64,000 nucleotides of DNA from Duganella flavida (GTDB taxonomy: Bacteria; Pseudomonadota; Gammaproteobacteria; Burkholderiales; Burkholderiaceae_D), in NCBI RefSeq assembly GCF_009857445.1, contig NZ_WWCN01000014.1, positions 1 to 64,000 of the forward strand. The letters run 5' to 3'. Below the pieces are notes generated by a model. It saw only the letters and a list, made by a program, of their open reading frames with translations. It was not told the DNA's origin and did not search any database. The position numbers were made by a program, and so were the translations under genes. Below are positions 8,849-16,891 of the stretch, one piece after another (the first letter of the stretch is position 1; every line of letters starts with the position of its first letter).

Positions 8849-10465
8849 TTACGGCGTATAGCCAGGAATCTTGGCTTCGTCGATGGCGTCGATCTGTTTT
8901 TCGTCCATGTTTTTATGGGCGAATTCCATGTAGATTTTTTTGCGGATGAAGATGTCGAACAAGTCCGGATCGATGTGACCGTTGAGCGCGAAGTTGCCCA
9001 GGATGCGCAGCGACTCGGTCAGCATTTTGCCCTTCTTGTAGGGACGGTCCTTGGCGGTCAGCGCTTCGAAGATGTCGGCAATCGCCATCACCCGCGCCTG
9101 CACCGACATCTGGTCCTTGGTCAGGCCGCGCGGATAGCCTTTGCCATCCATGCGCTCGTGGTGGCCGCCGGCGTATTCCGGCACATTCTTCAGGTGCTTC
9201 GGCCACGGCAGAGCTTCCAGCATCTTGATGGTCATCACGATGTGATTGTTGATTTCCTTGCGCTCGGCGTCGGTCAGGGTGCCGAACTTGATGGTCAGGT
9301 TCATCAACTCGTTGTCGTCGAAGAAGGCACGCTCGGCGCCGTCCGGACCGGTCCAGCGATGCTGGGCGATGGCGCGCACGCGGTCCTGGTCTTCCGGCTT
9401 CATGCCCTCGCCGCCGATGTTGGCGACACGGATGAAATCGCGCTCGGCACGCAGCGCGGCCTGCTGCGCCGCCAGTTCTTCATCGATGGCGGCGGCATTG
9501 GCGCCCGGCTCGAATTTGCGCTTGAGGGCGGCGATTTCAGCATCGCGCAGCAGCACTTCAAAGCGCGTGTCGATGACGGCGATGCGGTCGAAAATGGTTT
9601 CCAGCTTGGTGGCCTTGTCGACCACGTGCACTGGCGTGGTGATTTTGCCGCAGTCGTGCAGCAGGCCAGCCAGCCACAGCTCCTTGCGGTCGGCGTCGGT
9701 CATGCGGAAGCTGGCCAGCGGGCCGGTCTCCGTCTCGTGCACGGCCTCCGCCAGCATCATGGTAAGCTCCGGCACGAATTGGCAGTGGCGCCCCGTGTAC
9801 GGCGATTTCTCGTCGATGCCAATGTTGATCAGGTTGACCAGCGACTCCAGCAGTTCTTCCAGCTGGAAGATCAGGCGCTGGTGGGTCAGTGCTACCGCCG
9901 CCTGCGCCGCCAGGGCTTCGATGAAGCGCTGGTCGGTCTGGGTGAAGGCGACGATTTCGCCGCTCTCTGGATCTTTGGCGTTAATCAGCTGCAGCACGCC
10001 CACCAGTTCGCCTTCGTGGTCGCTCATCGGCACCGTCAGGAAGGATTGCGAATGGTAGCCGCGCATCTGGTCGAACTTGACCATGCCGGAGAAGTTGAAC
10101 ACGTCAGCCTTGTACACATCCTCGATGTTGACCGACAGGCCGAAGTGGGCGGCATAGGCTGCCACGGCCGACAGGTTTTTCTCGCCCAGCTCGTCGTACA
10201 GCGGCACGCCGCCAGCCACCGGCACGCCGCTGGAGCCGCCCTGGTGGATAGCCAGCGTATCGTTGAGCAGGATGTGGAAATTCAGTTGCTGCATATCCTC
10301 GCTGGGACGATACAGGGTGCCGCCGTCCGCATTGGTCATGCCTTTGGCGACCATGAGGATACGCTCCAGCAACGAGTCGGTATCGTGATTGCTGCCGAGC
10401 TGGACACTGAGTTCAGTCAGCTGATCCAGGCGCGCTGCGATTTGGATTTGATTCAACTCTTGCAT
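8849..10465 (-). CDS. GAF and HD-GYP domain protein, predicted c-di-GMP phosphodiesterase
   Basis: Cytoplasmic signalling protein of 538 residues. A GAF domain (about residues 15-180) is followed by an HD-GYP domain that degrades cyclic di-GMP in characterised relatives. The metal-binding HD pair is in LLHDCGK (near 267) and the diagnostic HHERMDGKGYP lies near 430. About 100 extra residues sit between these two motifs compared with the usual spacing. I chose the ATG at 10465; the open frame extends to a TTG at 10519, but that stretch (MPIAHCCAP...) looks non-coding and ATG is the better start, although no clear ribosome site precedes either. It lies directly upstream of the CHASE2 cyclase. 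Confidence 0.88.
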   Translation of the reverse strand: MQELNQIQIAARLDQLTELSVQLGSNHDTDSLLERILMVAKGMTNADGGTLYRPSEDMQQLNFHILLNDTLAIHQGGSSGVPVAGGVPLYDELGEKNLSAVAAYAAHFGLSVNIEDVYKADVFNFSGMVKFDQMRGYHSQSFLTVPMSDHEGELVGVLQLINAKDPESGEIVAFTQTDQRFIEALAAQAAVALTHQRLIFQLEELLESLVNLINIGIDEKSPYTGRHCQFVPELTMMLAEAVHETETGPLASFRMTDADRKELWLAGLLHDCGKITTPVHVVDKATKLETIFDRIAVIDTRFEVLLRDAEIAALKRKFEPGANAAAIDEELAAQQAALRAERDFIRVANIGGEGMKPEDQDRVRAIAQHRWTGPDGAERAFFDDNELMNLTIKFGTLTDAERKEINNHIVMTIKMLEALPWPKHLKNVPEYAGGHHERMDGKGYPRGLTKDQMSVQARVMAIADIFEALTAKDRPYKKGKMLTESLRILGNFALNGHIDPDLFDIFIRKKIYMEFAHKNMDEKQIDAIDEAKIPGYTP

Positions 10466-10671
10466 GGTTGTTGGTTTTGACAACGTTTTGGACGGGGCGC
10501 AACAGTGCGCAATTGGCAAGCGTAGTTTAAGAGTGTAGCCCTAGCGCAAGCTGTTGTACATCAGGAAATGGCTGATGCGACGAATTTGCATCGGCTTTTC
10601 CCTGTAAAAGAAAAAAAAAGCTATTATCGAAGGCAACAAACAACAAAAAAGCGATGATCAGGGAATTGCGT

Positions 10672-11568
10672 ATGAAATTCAAATTTTGGGGAGTCCGGGG
10701 TTCCATTCCCTCCCCCGGTCCGCGCACGGCGCGCTATGGCGGCAACACCACCTGCATCGAAGTGCGTACCGATAACGACACCCTGATCGTGATCGATGGC
10801 GGCACTGGCTTGTTCGCGCTGGCGCAATCGCTGATCCAGAATAAAACCAGGCCAATCCACGCCAACATCTTCATCACCCACAGCCACTGGGATCACATCC
10901 ACGGCCTGCCCTTCTTCACACCGCTGTTCATCCGCGACAGCCGCGTACGCCTGCATGGCGTGACCGATCCGGTGACCGGCAACGGCATCGAACACGTGAT
11001 GGGCGTGCAGCTGCAGAACAGCTATTTCCCGGTCAGCGAAACCCAGATGGATGCCACCATCGAATACCAGACGCTGCAAGTGGACCAGCCGATCAGCGTG
11101 GGCGACGCCACCGTCAGCAACGTGGTGATGAACCATCCGGTGACCGACCTCGGCTACCGCATCGACTGCAACGGCCGCTCGCTGTTCTTCACCGGCGACC
11201 ACGAGCCGCACTACAACATTCACCCGGCCGATCATCCCGAGCACGCCGCCTACGCGCAATGGATGGCAGAGCGCAACGCCGCCATCGACGCCGTGGTGCA
11301 AGGCGTGGATGCGCTGATCGTCGACTGCTCCTACACCCGCGAAGAGTATCCAGCCAAGCAGGGCTGGGGCCATGGCACCTTCGATTCGGCCTTCGCACTG
11401 GCGCTGCGCACCGGCGCCAAAGCGCTATACTGCACCCACCACGAACCGACCCGCAGCGACGACGAACTGGAAGCCGTGTTCGCCGATGTCATGGCGCGCC
11501 ACGCCCCGCTGCTGGGCGACTTGAAGGTGTTCCTCGCATACGAGGGTATGGAAGTCCAGCTCATGTAG
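10672..11568 (+). CDS. Metallo-beta-lactamase-fold hydrolase
   Basis: Soluble protein of 298 residues with the metal-binding motif HSHWDH (near residue 72) and a second metal-site region FTGDHEPH. The N-terminus KFWGVRGSIP is typical of a family annotated only as MBL-fold hydrolase. The ATG at 10672 was chosen over one at 10654 because AGGGA sits seven bases before it. The gene is divergent from the HD-GYP gene and 20 bases upstream of the ATPase gene, so probably in one operon with it. The substrate is unknown; a cyclic-nucleotide or phosphodiester substrate would fit the context but is only inference. Confidence 0.85.
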   Translation: MKFKFWGVRGSIPSPGPRTARYGGNTTCIEVRTDNDTLIVIDGGTGLFALAQSLIQNKTRPIHANIFITHSHWDHIHGLPFFTPLFIRDSRVRLHGVTDPVTGNGIEHVMGVQLQNSYFPVSETQMDATIEYQTLQVDQPISVGDATVSNVVMNHPVTDLGYRIDCNGRSLFFTGDHEPHYNIHPADHPEHAAYAQWMAERNAAIDAVVQGVDALIVDCSYTREEYPAKQGWGHGTFDSAFALALRTGAKALYCTHHEPTRSDDELEAVFADVMARHAPLLGDLKVFLAYEGMEVQLM

Positions 11569-11588
11569 TCTGACTTAGCGGAGTGATC

Positions 11589-13901
11589 ATGAATGACGCC
11601 GGCGTACGACCTACTGATGTCGATCTGCGGCTGGCGTTTTTCCAGAAGCTGCAAACCGTCACCACCAAGATCCACGCGACCAGCAACCTCGATGAAATCA
11701 TGCTCGACCTGGGCATGGAATTCTGCGACCTGTTCAATTGCGACCGCTTCACCTTGTATGCCTTGGATACGCAAAAGGATCACATCGTCTCCAAAGTCAA
11801 AACCGGGCTGACCTCATTCCGCGACCTCAAGCTGGCGATCACGCCGGCCAGCATTGCCGGCTACGTGGCGCTGACGCGCAAAACTATCAACCTGGCCGAC
11901 GTCTACGATCAGAATGAACTGGGCCGCTACTCGCCGGAGCTGCGCTTCCAGCAAGGCGTGGACCAGCGCACCGGTTATCGTACCAAGCAGATGCTGGTGG
12001 CGCCGCTGATCTCGGTGCAATCGCGGGAGTTGCTGGGCGTGGTCCAGTTCATCAACAACCGCGACCGCGTGCCCTTCTCGACCATCGCCGAGGACGGCGT
12101 GAAGGAATTGTGCGAGACCTTGTCGGTGGCCTTTTCGCAGCGCATGAAACCACCGCAGATGGTACGCACCAAGTATGACGGCCTGGTGACCGAGGCGATG
12201 ATCTCTGCGCAGGAGCTGGAGGCCGCCACGCGCAGCGCGCGCGCCAAGGAAATCGATATCGAGGATGTGCTGATCGATGAGTACGAGATCAAACCGGCGG
12301 CGATTGGGGTGTCGCTGGAAAAGCATTTTGGTGTGCCGTATGAGCACTTCCGTCCGGATCGTTTGAAGCCGGTGGAGCTGTTGAAAAACCTCAAACGCCA
12401 GTACGTGGAAGAGTCGGGCTGGATGCCGCTGGAGGACAGCAAAGAAGGCTTGCTGGTGGCGGCGCTGGATCCGGAACGGGTGGCGCACACCCACATCGTC
12501 GAGCAGATCTTCCCGCGCGCCAAGCCGGTGTACCGCGTCACCTCGCACCGGGAGTTCCGGCAGATGGTGGAACTGTTCTTTGGTCTCGGCGATAACGGCA
12601 GCGTCGGTGACCTGCTGTCCGGCATGGACGACGTCTACGATGAGGATGGCGAGAGTTCGGGTGAGGTGTCGGAGGCGGTGGAGAATGAGCTGGTCAAGCT
12701 GCTCAACAAAATCATCATGGATGCTTACCGGCAGGGTGTATCAGACATCCACATCGAACCGCTGCCGGGCAAGGGCAAGACTGGCATCCGCTTCCGCAAA
12801 GATGGCTCGCTGGTGCCTTACATCGAGATCCCGGCCAGCTACCGCGCCGCCTTGGTGGCACGGGTGAAGATCATGTGCGACCTCGACATCTCCGAACGCC
12901 GCAAGCCGCAGGACGGCAAGATCAAGTTTAAAAAATACGGCCCGCTGGATATTGAACTACGGGTGGCGACCATACCGTCATCCGGCGGCGTGGAAGATAT
13001 CGTGATGCGGATTCTGGCGGCCGGTGAACCGATCCCGCTGGACAAGCTGGGCGTGTTGCCATTCAATCTGGAACGCTTGCGCGCGACAGTGAGCAAGCCC
13101 TACGGCCTGTTCTTCGTCTGCGGCCCGACCGGCTCAGGCAAGACCACCACCCTGCACTCAGTGCTGAATTATTTGAATACGCCAGACACCAAAATCTGGA
13201 CCGCCGAAGACCCGGTCGAAATTACGCAGAAGGGCTTGCGGCAAGTGCAGGTCAACCGCAAGGCCGGGCTGGATTTTTCGACGGTGATGCGAGCGTTCTT
13301 ACGCGCTGATCCGGACATCATCATGGTCGGCGAGATGCGTGACAAGGAAACCGTCAGCATGGGCATTGAAGCTTCGCTGACCGGGCACCTGGTGTTCTCG
13401 ACGCTCCACACCAACAGCGCGCCGGAATCCATCGTGCGGCTGCTGGACATGGGTATGGACCCGTTCAACTTCTCTGATGCGCTGCTGGGCATCTTGGCGC
13501 AGCGCCTGGCTAAGCGCCTATGCGGCAAATGCAAGCAAGCCTATGAGCCATCTGAGGCCGAGCTGGACGCACTGCTATCCGAATACTGCGAAGACTTGCT
13601 CGACAAGTCGACGATCCTGGCGCGCTGGCGCGAGCAATATACCAAGGACGGCAAGTTCACCGTGTACCGCGCGGTCGGCTGCGACGAGTGCAACAAGGGC
13701 TACAAAGGCCGCGTTGGTTTGCACGAGCTAATGCTGGGCACTGACAAGGTCAAGAAACTACTGCAAGAACACGCGCGCGTCGCCCAACTGATCGCCGCTG
13801 CCCTGGAAGACGGCATGCTGACCCTTAAAATGGACGGCATTGAAAAAATCCTGCTCGGGATCACCGACATCAAGATGGTGCGGGCAGTTTGTATCAAGTG
13901 A
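11589..13901 (+). CDS. GAF-MshEN-PilB/GspE-type secretion ATPase
   Basis: Protein of 770 residues related to type IV pilus extension and type II secretion ATPases. A GAF domain occupies about residues 10-200, an MshEN-like region (LEKHFGVPYEHF, then the LVAALDPE stretch) about 225-330, and the hexameric ATPase the C-terminal half: Walker A GPTGSGKT near 512, Walker B region IIMVGEMRD, and the histidine box STLHTN. A zinc tetracysteine is intact (CGKC near 645, CDEC near 698). MshEN domains bind c-di-GMP in characterised homologues. The ATG at 11589 has GGAG eight bases upstream; the reading frame also offers GTG at 11583. No pilin, platform or secretin gene is nearby, so the machine it powers is unknown. 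Confidence 0.9.
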   Translation: MNDAGVRPTDVDLRLAFFQKLQTVTTKIHATSNLDEIMLDLGMEFCDLFNCDRFTLYALDTQKDHIVSKVKTGLTSFRDLKLAITPASIAGYVALTRKTINLADVYDQNELGRYSPELRFQQGVDQRTGYRTKQMLVAPLISVQSRELLGVVQFINNRDRVPFSTIAEDGVKELCETLSVAFSQRMKPPQMVRTKYDGLVTEAMISAQELEAATRSARAKEIDIEDVLIDEYEIKPAAIGVSLEKHFGVPYEHFRPDRLKPVELLKNLKRQYVEESGWMPLEDSKEGLLVAALDPERVAHTHIVEQIFPRAKPVYRVTSHREFRQMVELFFGLGDNGSVGDLLSGMDDVYDEDGESSGEVSEAVENELVKLLNKIIMDAYRQGVSDIHIEPLPGKGKTGIRFRKDGSLVPYIEIPASYRAALVARVKIMCDLDISERRKPQDGKIKFKKYGPLDIELRVATIPSSGGVEDIVMRILAAGEPIPLDKLGVLPFNLERLRATVSKPYGLFFVCGPTGSGKTTTLHSVLNYLNTPDTKIWTAEDPVEITQKGLRQVQVNRKAGLDFSTVMRAFLRADPDIIMVGEMRDKETVSMGIEASLTGHLVFSTLHTNSAPESIVRLLDMGMDPFNFSDALLGILAQRLAKRLCGKCKQAYEPSEAELDALLSEYCEDLLDKSTILARWREQYTKDGKFTVYRAVGCDECNKGYKGRVGLHELMLGTDKVKKLLQEHARVAQLIAAALEDGMLTLKMDGIEKILLGITDIKMVRAVCIK

Positions 13902-14350
13902 CCGCGTGGTTTATTTCGACGATCGGCCAGAGCGCGCAAGCGTGCCAGGCCGGCTTTCAGATTATAGGAGCGGCCATCCAGCATCGCACTGACCAGCTGC
14001 GTAGCCATCGCCAGCGCAGGCTCAGCGGCAACAGAAGGCAGCACCAGCCGATAACGTCCCTGCATGCCCGGCACGATGCCGACGAAGCCTATCACCACCT
14101 CATTCAGCGCCAGGCGGCGTAACTCGATAGCAGTTTGCTGCACCAGCTCCACCACGCGTGGCACAGCGTCAGCACGTTTACCAATGACGCCGCGCAAACG
14201 ACGCAGTCCGGGCAAGGCGTTATACAGGTGTGCCTGCAGCGTCTCTGTTGCCTCGGGCGTGACGGGGGCGAGTTCCAGGATGCTGAGCAAGCACGGTTCG
14301 GAGGAATAGCGGTTGCCGCTTTCCAGATAGCGTTGATCGATAATTTTCAT
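13700..14350 (-). pseudogene. Cyanophycin synthetase (CphA) N-terminal-domain fragment
   Basis: An open frame of 216 codons from the ATG at 14350. The first ~145 residues resemble the N-terminal domain of cyanophycin synthetase: MKIIDQRYL start, LPGLRRLRG, the (V)ELVQQTAIELRRLA stretch matching the family's EHVxLELQxLAG, and LKAGLARLRALAD at the end. Family resemblance then stops near 13915, and the remaining ~70 codons are antisense to the 3' end of the ATPase gene. The ATP-grasp and Mur-ligase domains are missing, so it cannot make cyanophycin. I read it as a truncated remnant; a stand-alone N-domain protein with an altered tail cannot be excluded, because no internal stop or frameshift is visible. 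Confidence 0.65.
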
Positions 14351-14420
14351 GGACCAGATTGTGCGCTTGTCCGCGTCCGCGCGGAAGCAGCCTCCAGCGC
14401 AAGCGCTTGTAAGAACTGGC

Positions 14421-14903
14421 TTACAACGCCGGCTCCAGCACCAACGGCAATTGCTTCTCGAAGCAGACCGCGAGCGGGTTGCCGATGTACTTGCCGTAGT
14501 TGGCAATGCGGCTATAGCCGCGCGCCTCATAGAAGTCGACCGCGCGGCGATTGACCAGGCGCGTCTCCAGCCATAGCGCCTGATAGCCCATCGCCACCGC
14601 CTCTTCTTCCAGATAGCGCAGCACCGCGCTGCCAACGCCGCTGGTGCCGTGACGCGCATACATGCGCTTGATCTCGGCCACGCCCGGCTCCAGCGGCCGC
14701 AGCGCACCGCAACCTACGGCGATGCCATTGTTATCACGCGCGACCACGAAACACGCCATCGGACCGAACACGTCACCGACGTCGAACGACGACATGCCAC
14801 CGTCGCCAGTAATCGCCTCCAGCGCCGTCGACAACTCCGCCATCAGCGCCACCGAATCAGCCGCACTGGGATCCTCCGTCGCCACCTGAATCTCATTCGC
14901 CAT
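14421..14903 (-). CDS. GNAT-family N-acetyltransferase
   Basis: Protein of 160 residues with the GNAT fold: AVGCGALRPL (strand 4 region), EIKRMYARHGTSGVGSAVL covering the acetyl-CoA pyrophosphate loop (a variant of RxxGxG/A), and ETRLVNRRAVDFYEARGY near the C-terminus, the usual N-x-x-A-x-x-(F/L)Y signature. The acceptor substrate cannot be told. It lies alone upstream of the CphA fragment in the same orientation. Confidence 0.85.
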   Translation of the reverse strand: MANEIQVATEDPSAADSVALMAELSTALEAITGDGGMSSFDVGDVFGPMACFVVARDNNGIAVGCGALRPLEPGVAEIKRMYARHGTSGVGSAVLRYLEEEAVAMGYQALWLETRLVNRRAVDFYEARGYSRIANYGKYIGNPLAVCFEKQLPLVLEPAL

Positions 14904-15089
14904 AGCCCCGCCCTCCCGAATAGCAGAGCTTATTGTAGATCAAGCTCTGTACATCCATGGATTTATTGGAGCATGGCGCGCTCGTCAACGCCAACCCGCT
15001 GGCACAACGGCGCCACTTGGTCAACATGATTCAGTCCATGCCTGAATAGGCGAACCAGGTGGCGCGAAGCCAGGCTGGCTTGGGGCTGA

Positions 15090-15941
15090 TTACTGCACCG
15101 TGCAGATCACCAGTTCGGGGTCGGCGTTAATGCGAACGGGGATGAGGCCGCAGCCTACGCCGCGACTGACGATCAGGTCGCCATTGCGGAGAACCGGGAA
15201 GCGGCCGTAGTAGTAAGGGCGGGATAGCGGGCCTTGCGGCATGACGATGGGCGTGCCGTCCGGGAGGGCGATCTGGCCGCCGTGGGTGTGGCCGGCGAAG
15301 CCGATGTCGTAGCGCTGGCCGTTCAGCATCAGCAATCCATCCGGGGCGTGCATCAGCAGGATACGCACTTCGCCTGCGCCAGCGAAGGTGGCGGTGGCAT
15401 CAGGCTCACCGGCCCAGGGATCGTCCATGCCGCAGATCGAGACGTTGTCGAACGGCGCCGCTAAAGCCTCTGCACGATTGACTAGCATGCGCACGCCGGC
15501 GGCTTCGAACAGCTGCGCGATCAGGCCATCGTCGGTCGACAAGTCATGGTTGCCGAACACGGCGAATTTTCCTAGCGGCGGCTTGCACTGCGCCAGCCGT
15601 GTCGCCAGTACTTCAGCGTGCTTGGCCGGGCCGGTGATGTAGTCGCCGCCCAATAGCAGCACATCGGGCTGTTCAACGGCGAGGTGCGCAAGTAGATCGT
15701 CGAAAATGGCGGGATCGGTGGAGACGCCGGCGTGGAAGTCGGAAGCGAAGGCAATCTTCAGCGGTCTGGGCAAGCGCCGTCCTGGCGACAGCGCCAGCGT
15801 GTGGTGCGTCACGCCCAGCTTGCCGTGCAGGCCGATGCGGTAGCTGAGCGCTGCCACCCGGCCGCGCAGCAAGGCGGCGCCTACACAAGCCTCGATGAGG
15901 TGCTTGCGGCGGGAGTAACGCTTGTTGCGAGGGACGGACAT
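15090..15941 (-). CDS. Metallophosphoesterase (YkuE/YaeI-like)
   Basis: Protein of 283 residues of the calcineurin-like superfamily. Metal-site motifs are complete: SDFHAG, GGDYITG, FGNHDLS, and the late H motifs LLMHAP and AGHTHGGQ. The order and the C-terminal RGVGCGLIPVRI resemble the YkuE/YaeI membrane-associated phosphoesterases, some of which act on UDP-diacylglucosamine-type lipids. The start at 15941 (MSVPRNKRY) was preferred; the frame reaches 16118, but the extra arginine/proline-rich stretch would overlap the next gene and lacks family resemblance. The basic N-terminus with little hydrophobicity suggests peripheral attachment rather than a signal peptide. Confidence 0.85.
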   Translation of the reverse strand: MSVPRNKRYSRRKHLIEACVGAALLRGRVAALSYRIGLHGKLGVTHHTLALSPGRRLPRPLKIAFASDFHAGVSTDPAIFDDLLAHLAVEQPDVLLLGGDYITGPAKHAEVLATRLAQCKPPLGKFAVFGNHDLSTDDGLIAQLFEAAGVRMLVNRAEALAAPFDNVSICGMDDPWAGEPDATATFAGAGEVRILLMHAPDGLLMLNGQRYDIGFAGHTHGGQIALPDGTPIVMPQGPLSRPYYYGRFPVLRNGDLIVSRGVGCGLIPVRINADPELVICTVQ

Positions 15942-16015
15942 GGGCGGGCGTGGTAGGTGGAGCGGAACCCGGCATGATACCTGAACCGGCTTGCGCCGGA
16001 TACGTGCTTCAGCGG

Positions 16016-16405
16016 TTACAGCGGCGCATCGACCAGCAATTGCGGCTGCAAGGCGCGGATGCGGAGTTCGGTGAAATAGCCGCCGCCTTCGGTGTAGCGC
16101 AGGTAGTGGCGCTGGCATTTTACGCAGCGCAGCAGGTGGCTAAGGTTGGCCGGATAGTAGCGCGGCGCGATCGGCGCATCGTCGCTGGTGAGACGCGTGC
16201 CGGCCGGATGGTATTCGGCAAACATCGGCTCGGCGTATGGATCTTCCACCAGCGAGGCCACTTCCTCGAACTGATCCAATTCCAGCTCCAACGTCAACGG
16301 CATCGCCTGCCACGCCAGCATACCGGCTTCATGGCAGCTGCAAGCCAGCTTCACCGCCGCCGACGCCTCCGCCAACCGCTTCAAACCTGCAAAATCAATC
16401 GCCAT
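16016..16405 (-). CDS. Conserved hypothetical protein with CxxC
   Basis: Protein of 129 residues I do not recognise by family. It contains a CSCH near the N-terminus (SCHEAGM) and a CVKC knuckle late in the chain (LLRCVKCQRHYLRYTEGGGYFTELRIR), the second followed by aromatic residues as in small zinc-binding modules. The ATG at 16405 is favoured because GGAAG lies seven bases upstream; an earlier ATG at 16486 is in frame but unsupported. Separated by 74 bases from the phosphoesterase downstream. Function unknown. Confidence 0.6.
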   Translation of the reverse strand: MAIDFAGLKRLAEASAAVKLACSCHEAGMLAWQAMPLTLELELDQFEEVASLVEDPYAEPMFAEYHPAGTRLTSDDAPIAPRYYPANLSHLLRCVKCQRHYLRYTEGGGYFTELRIRALQPQLLVDAPL

Positions 16406-16490
16406 CTTGCTTCCATCATCAAAAGACTTTTGGATTTTACTGCAATCCAAATCAATCTGCCGCCCGGCGAGCCCCCCCGTGCCCAACTGG

Positions 16491-16862
16491 CTATTTTTCT
16501 TTTTGCTCAGGAGTGATAAAGCCTATCGGTCGCTTTGCCGTCGGCGGCTCTACCATCAATTGCCGAATGGCCGCCGTTACTAAAGCAAGCTGCTGCGCCA
16601 GAGAGTCGTGTTTTGCAGATAGGTTGACGGTCTTCAGTTCAAGTTCCGTCAACTTCATTGCCAACTCGTGATTGTTAGCCAGGCCATTACGCATTTGGAC
16701 AAATGCGCGCACCACGTACAATTTCTTCGGACCTGCTCGTTTAGGCGTCGAGTATCAACAGCATAAAAGGGCAGCTAAATCTGCATCTAGCAATACTTTT
16801 TGGCCTCGCACCAAAACGATATGCTGCGCAATCGAATCTAATGACATCGCTTCACTTTTCAT
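16491..16862 (-). pseudogene. ORF6N-domain gene, decayed (frameshift and internal deletion)
   Basis: Remains of a phage/mobile-element type ORF6N protein. The N-terminal piece (from the ATG at 16862) reads through the family motif VLVRGQKVLLDADLAAL, then an extra A/T near 16765-16768 shifts the frame. In the new frame it continues YAVDTRRLNEQVRRN, as expected for the family. Near 16720 this jumps straight to the C-terminal part LYVVRAFVQMRNGLANN, so the middle of the domain (normally ERFPxDFMFxL...KYLPYAFTEHG) is deleted. The C-terminal part ends with the usual AIRQLM and KRPIGF motifs and a stop at 16491. Both lesions make a functional product unlikely. Confidence 0.8.
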
Positions 16863-16863
16863 G

Positions 16864-16888
16864 AAAAAGGGAGCCGAAGCTCCCTTTT
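16864..16888 (-). terminator. Rho-independent terminator of the pit operon
   Basis: Stem GGGAGC / GCTCCC with a four-base loop, flanked by A5 and T4, four bases beyond the stop of the phosphate transporter. On the minus strand the hairpin is followed by five T. It may also work in the other direction. Confidence 0.85.
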
Positions 16889-16891
16889 GTT

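Noticed and set aside
8417-10480. Plus-strand open frame of 687 codons
   Set aside because: Antisense to the HD-GYP gene, rich in His/Gln/Val/Ala with no domain motif, while the minus strand encodes clear GAF and HD-GYP motifs.
10466-10519. TTG-started N-terminal extension of the HD-GYP protein
   Set aside because: The extra residues show no family resemblance and an ATG follows at 10465.
10573-10595. Short inverted repeat GATGC...GCATC upstream of the MBL gene
   Set aside because: Only five-base arms with a nine-base gap; too weak to call an operator or terminator.
13700-14707. 335-codon minus-strand frame joining the GNAT shadow and the CphA-like part
   Set aside because: The upstream half is an out-of-frame shadow of the GNAT gene (Arg/Trp/Cys-rich); the CphA-like part starts at its own ATG at 14350.
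14957-15049. 30-codon plus-strand frame (MDLLEHGALVN...)
   Set aside because: No ribosome site, no recognised family; the composition is protein-like but too short to support a gene.
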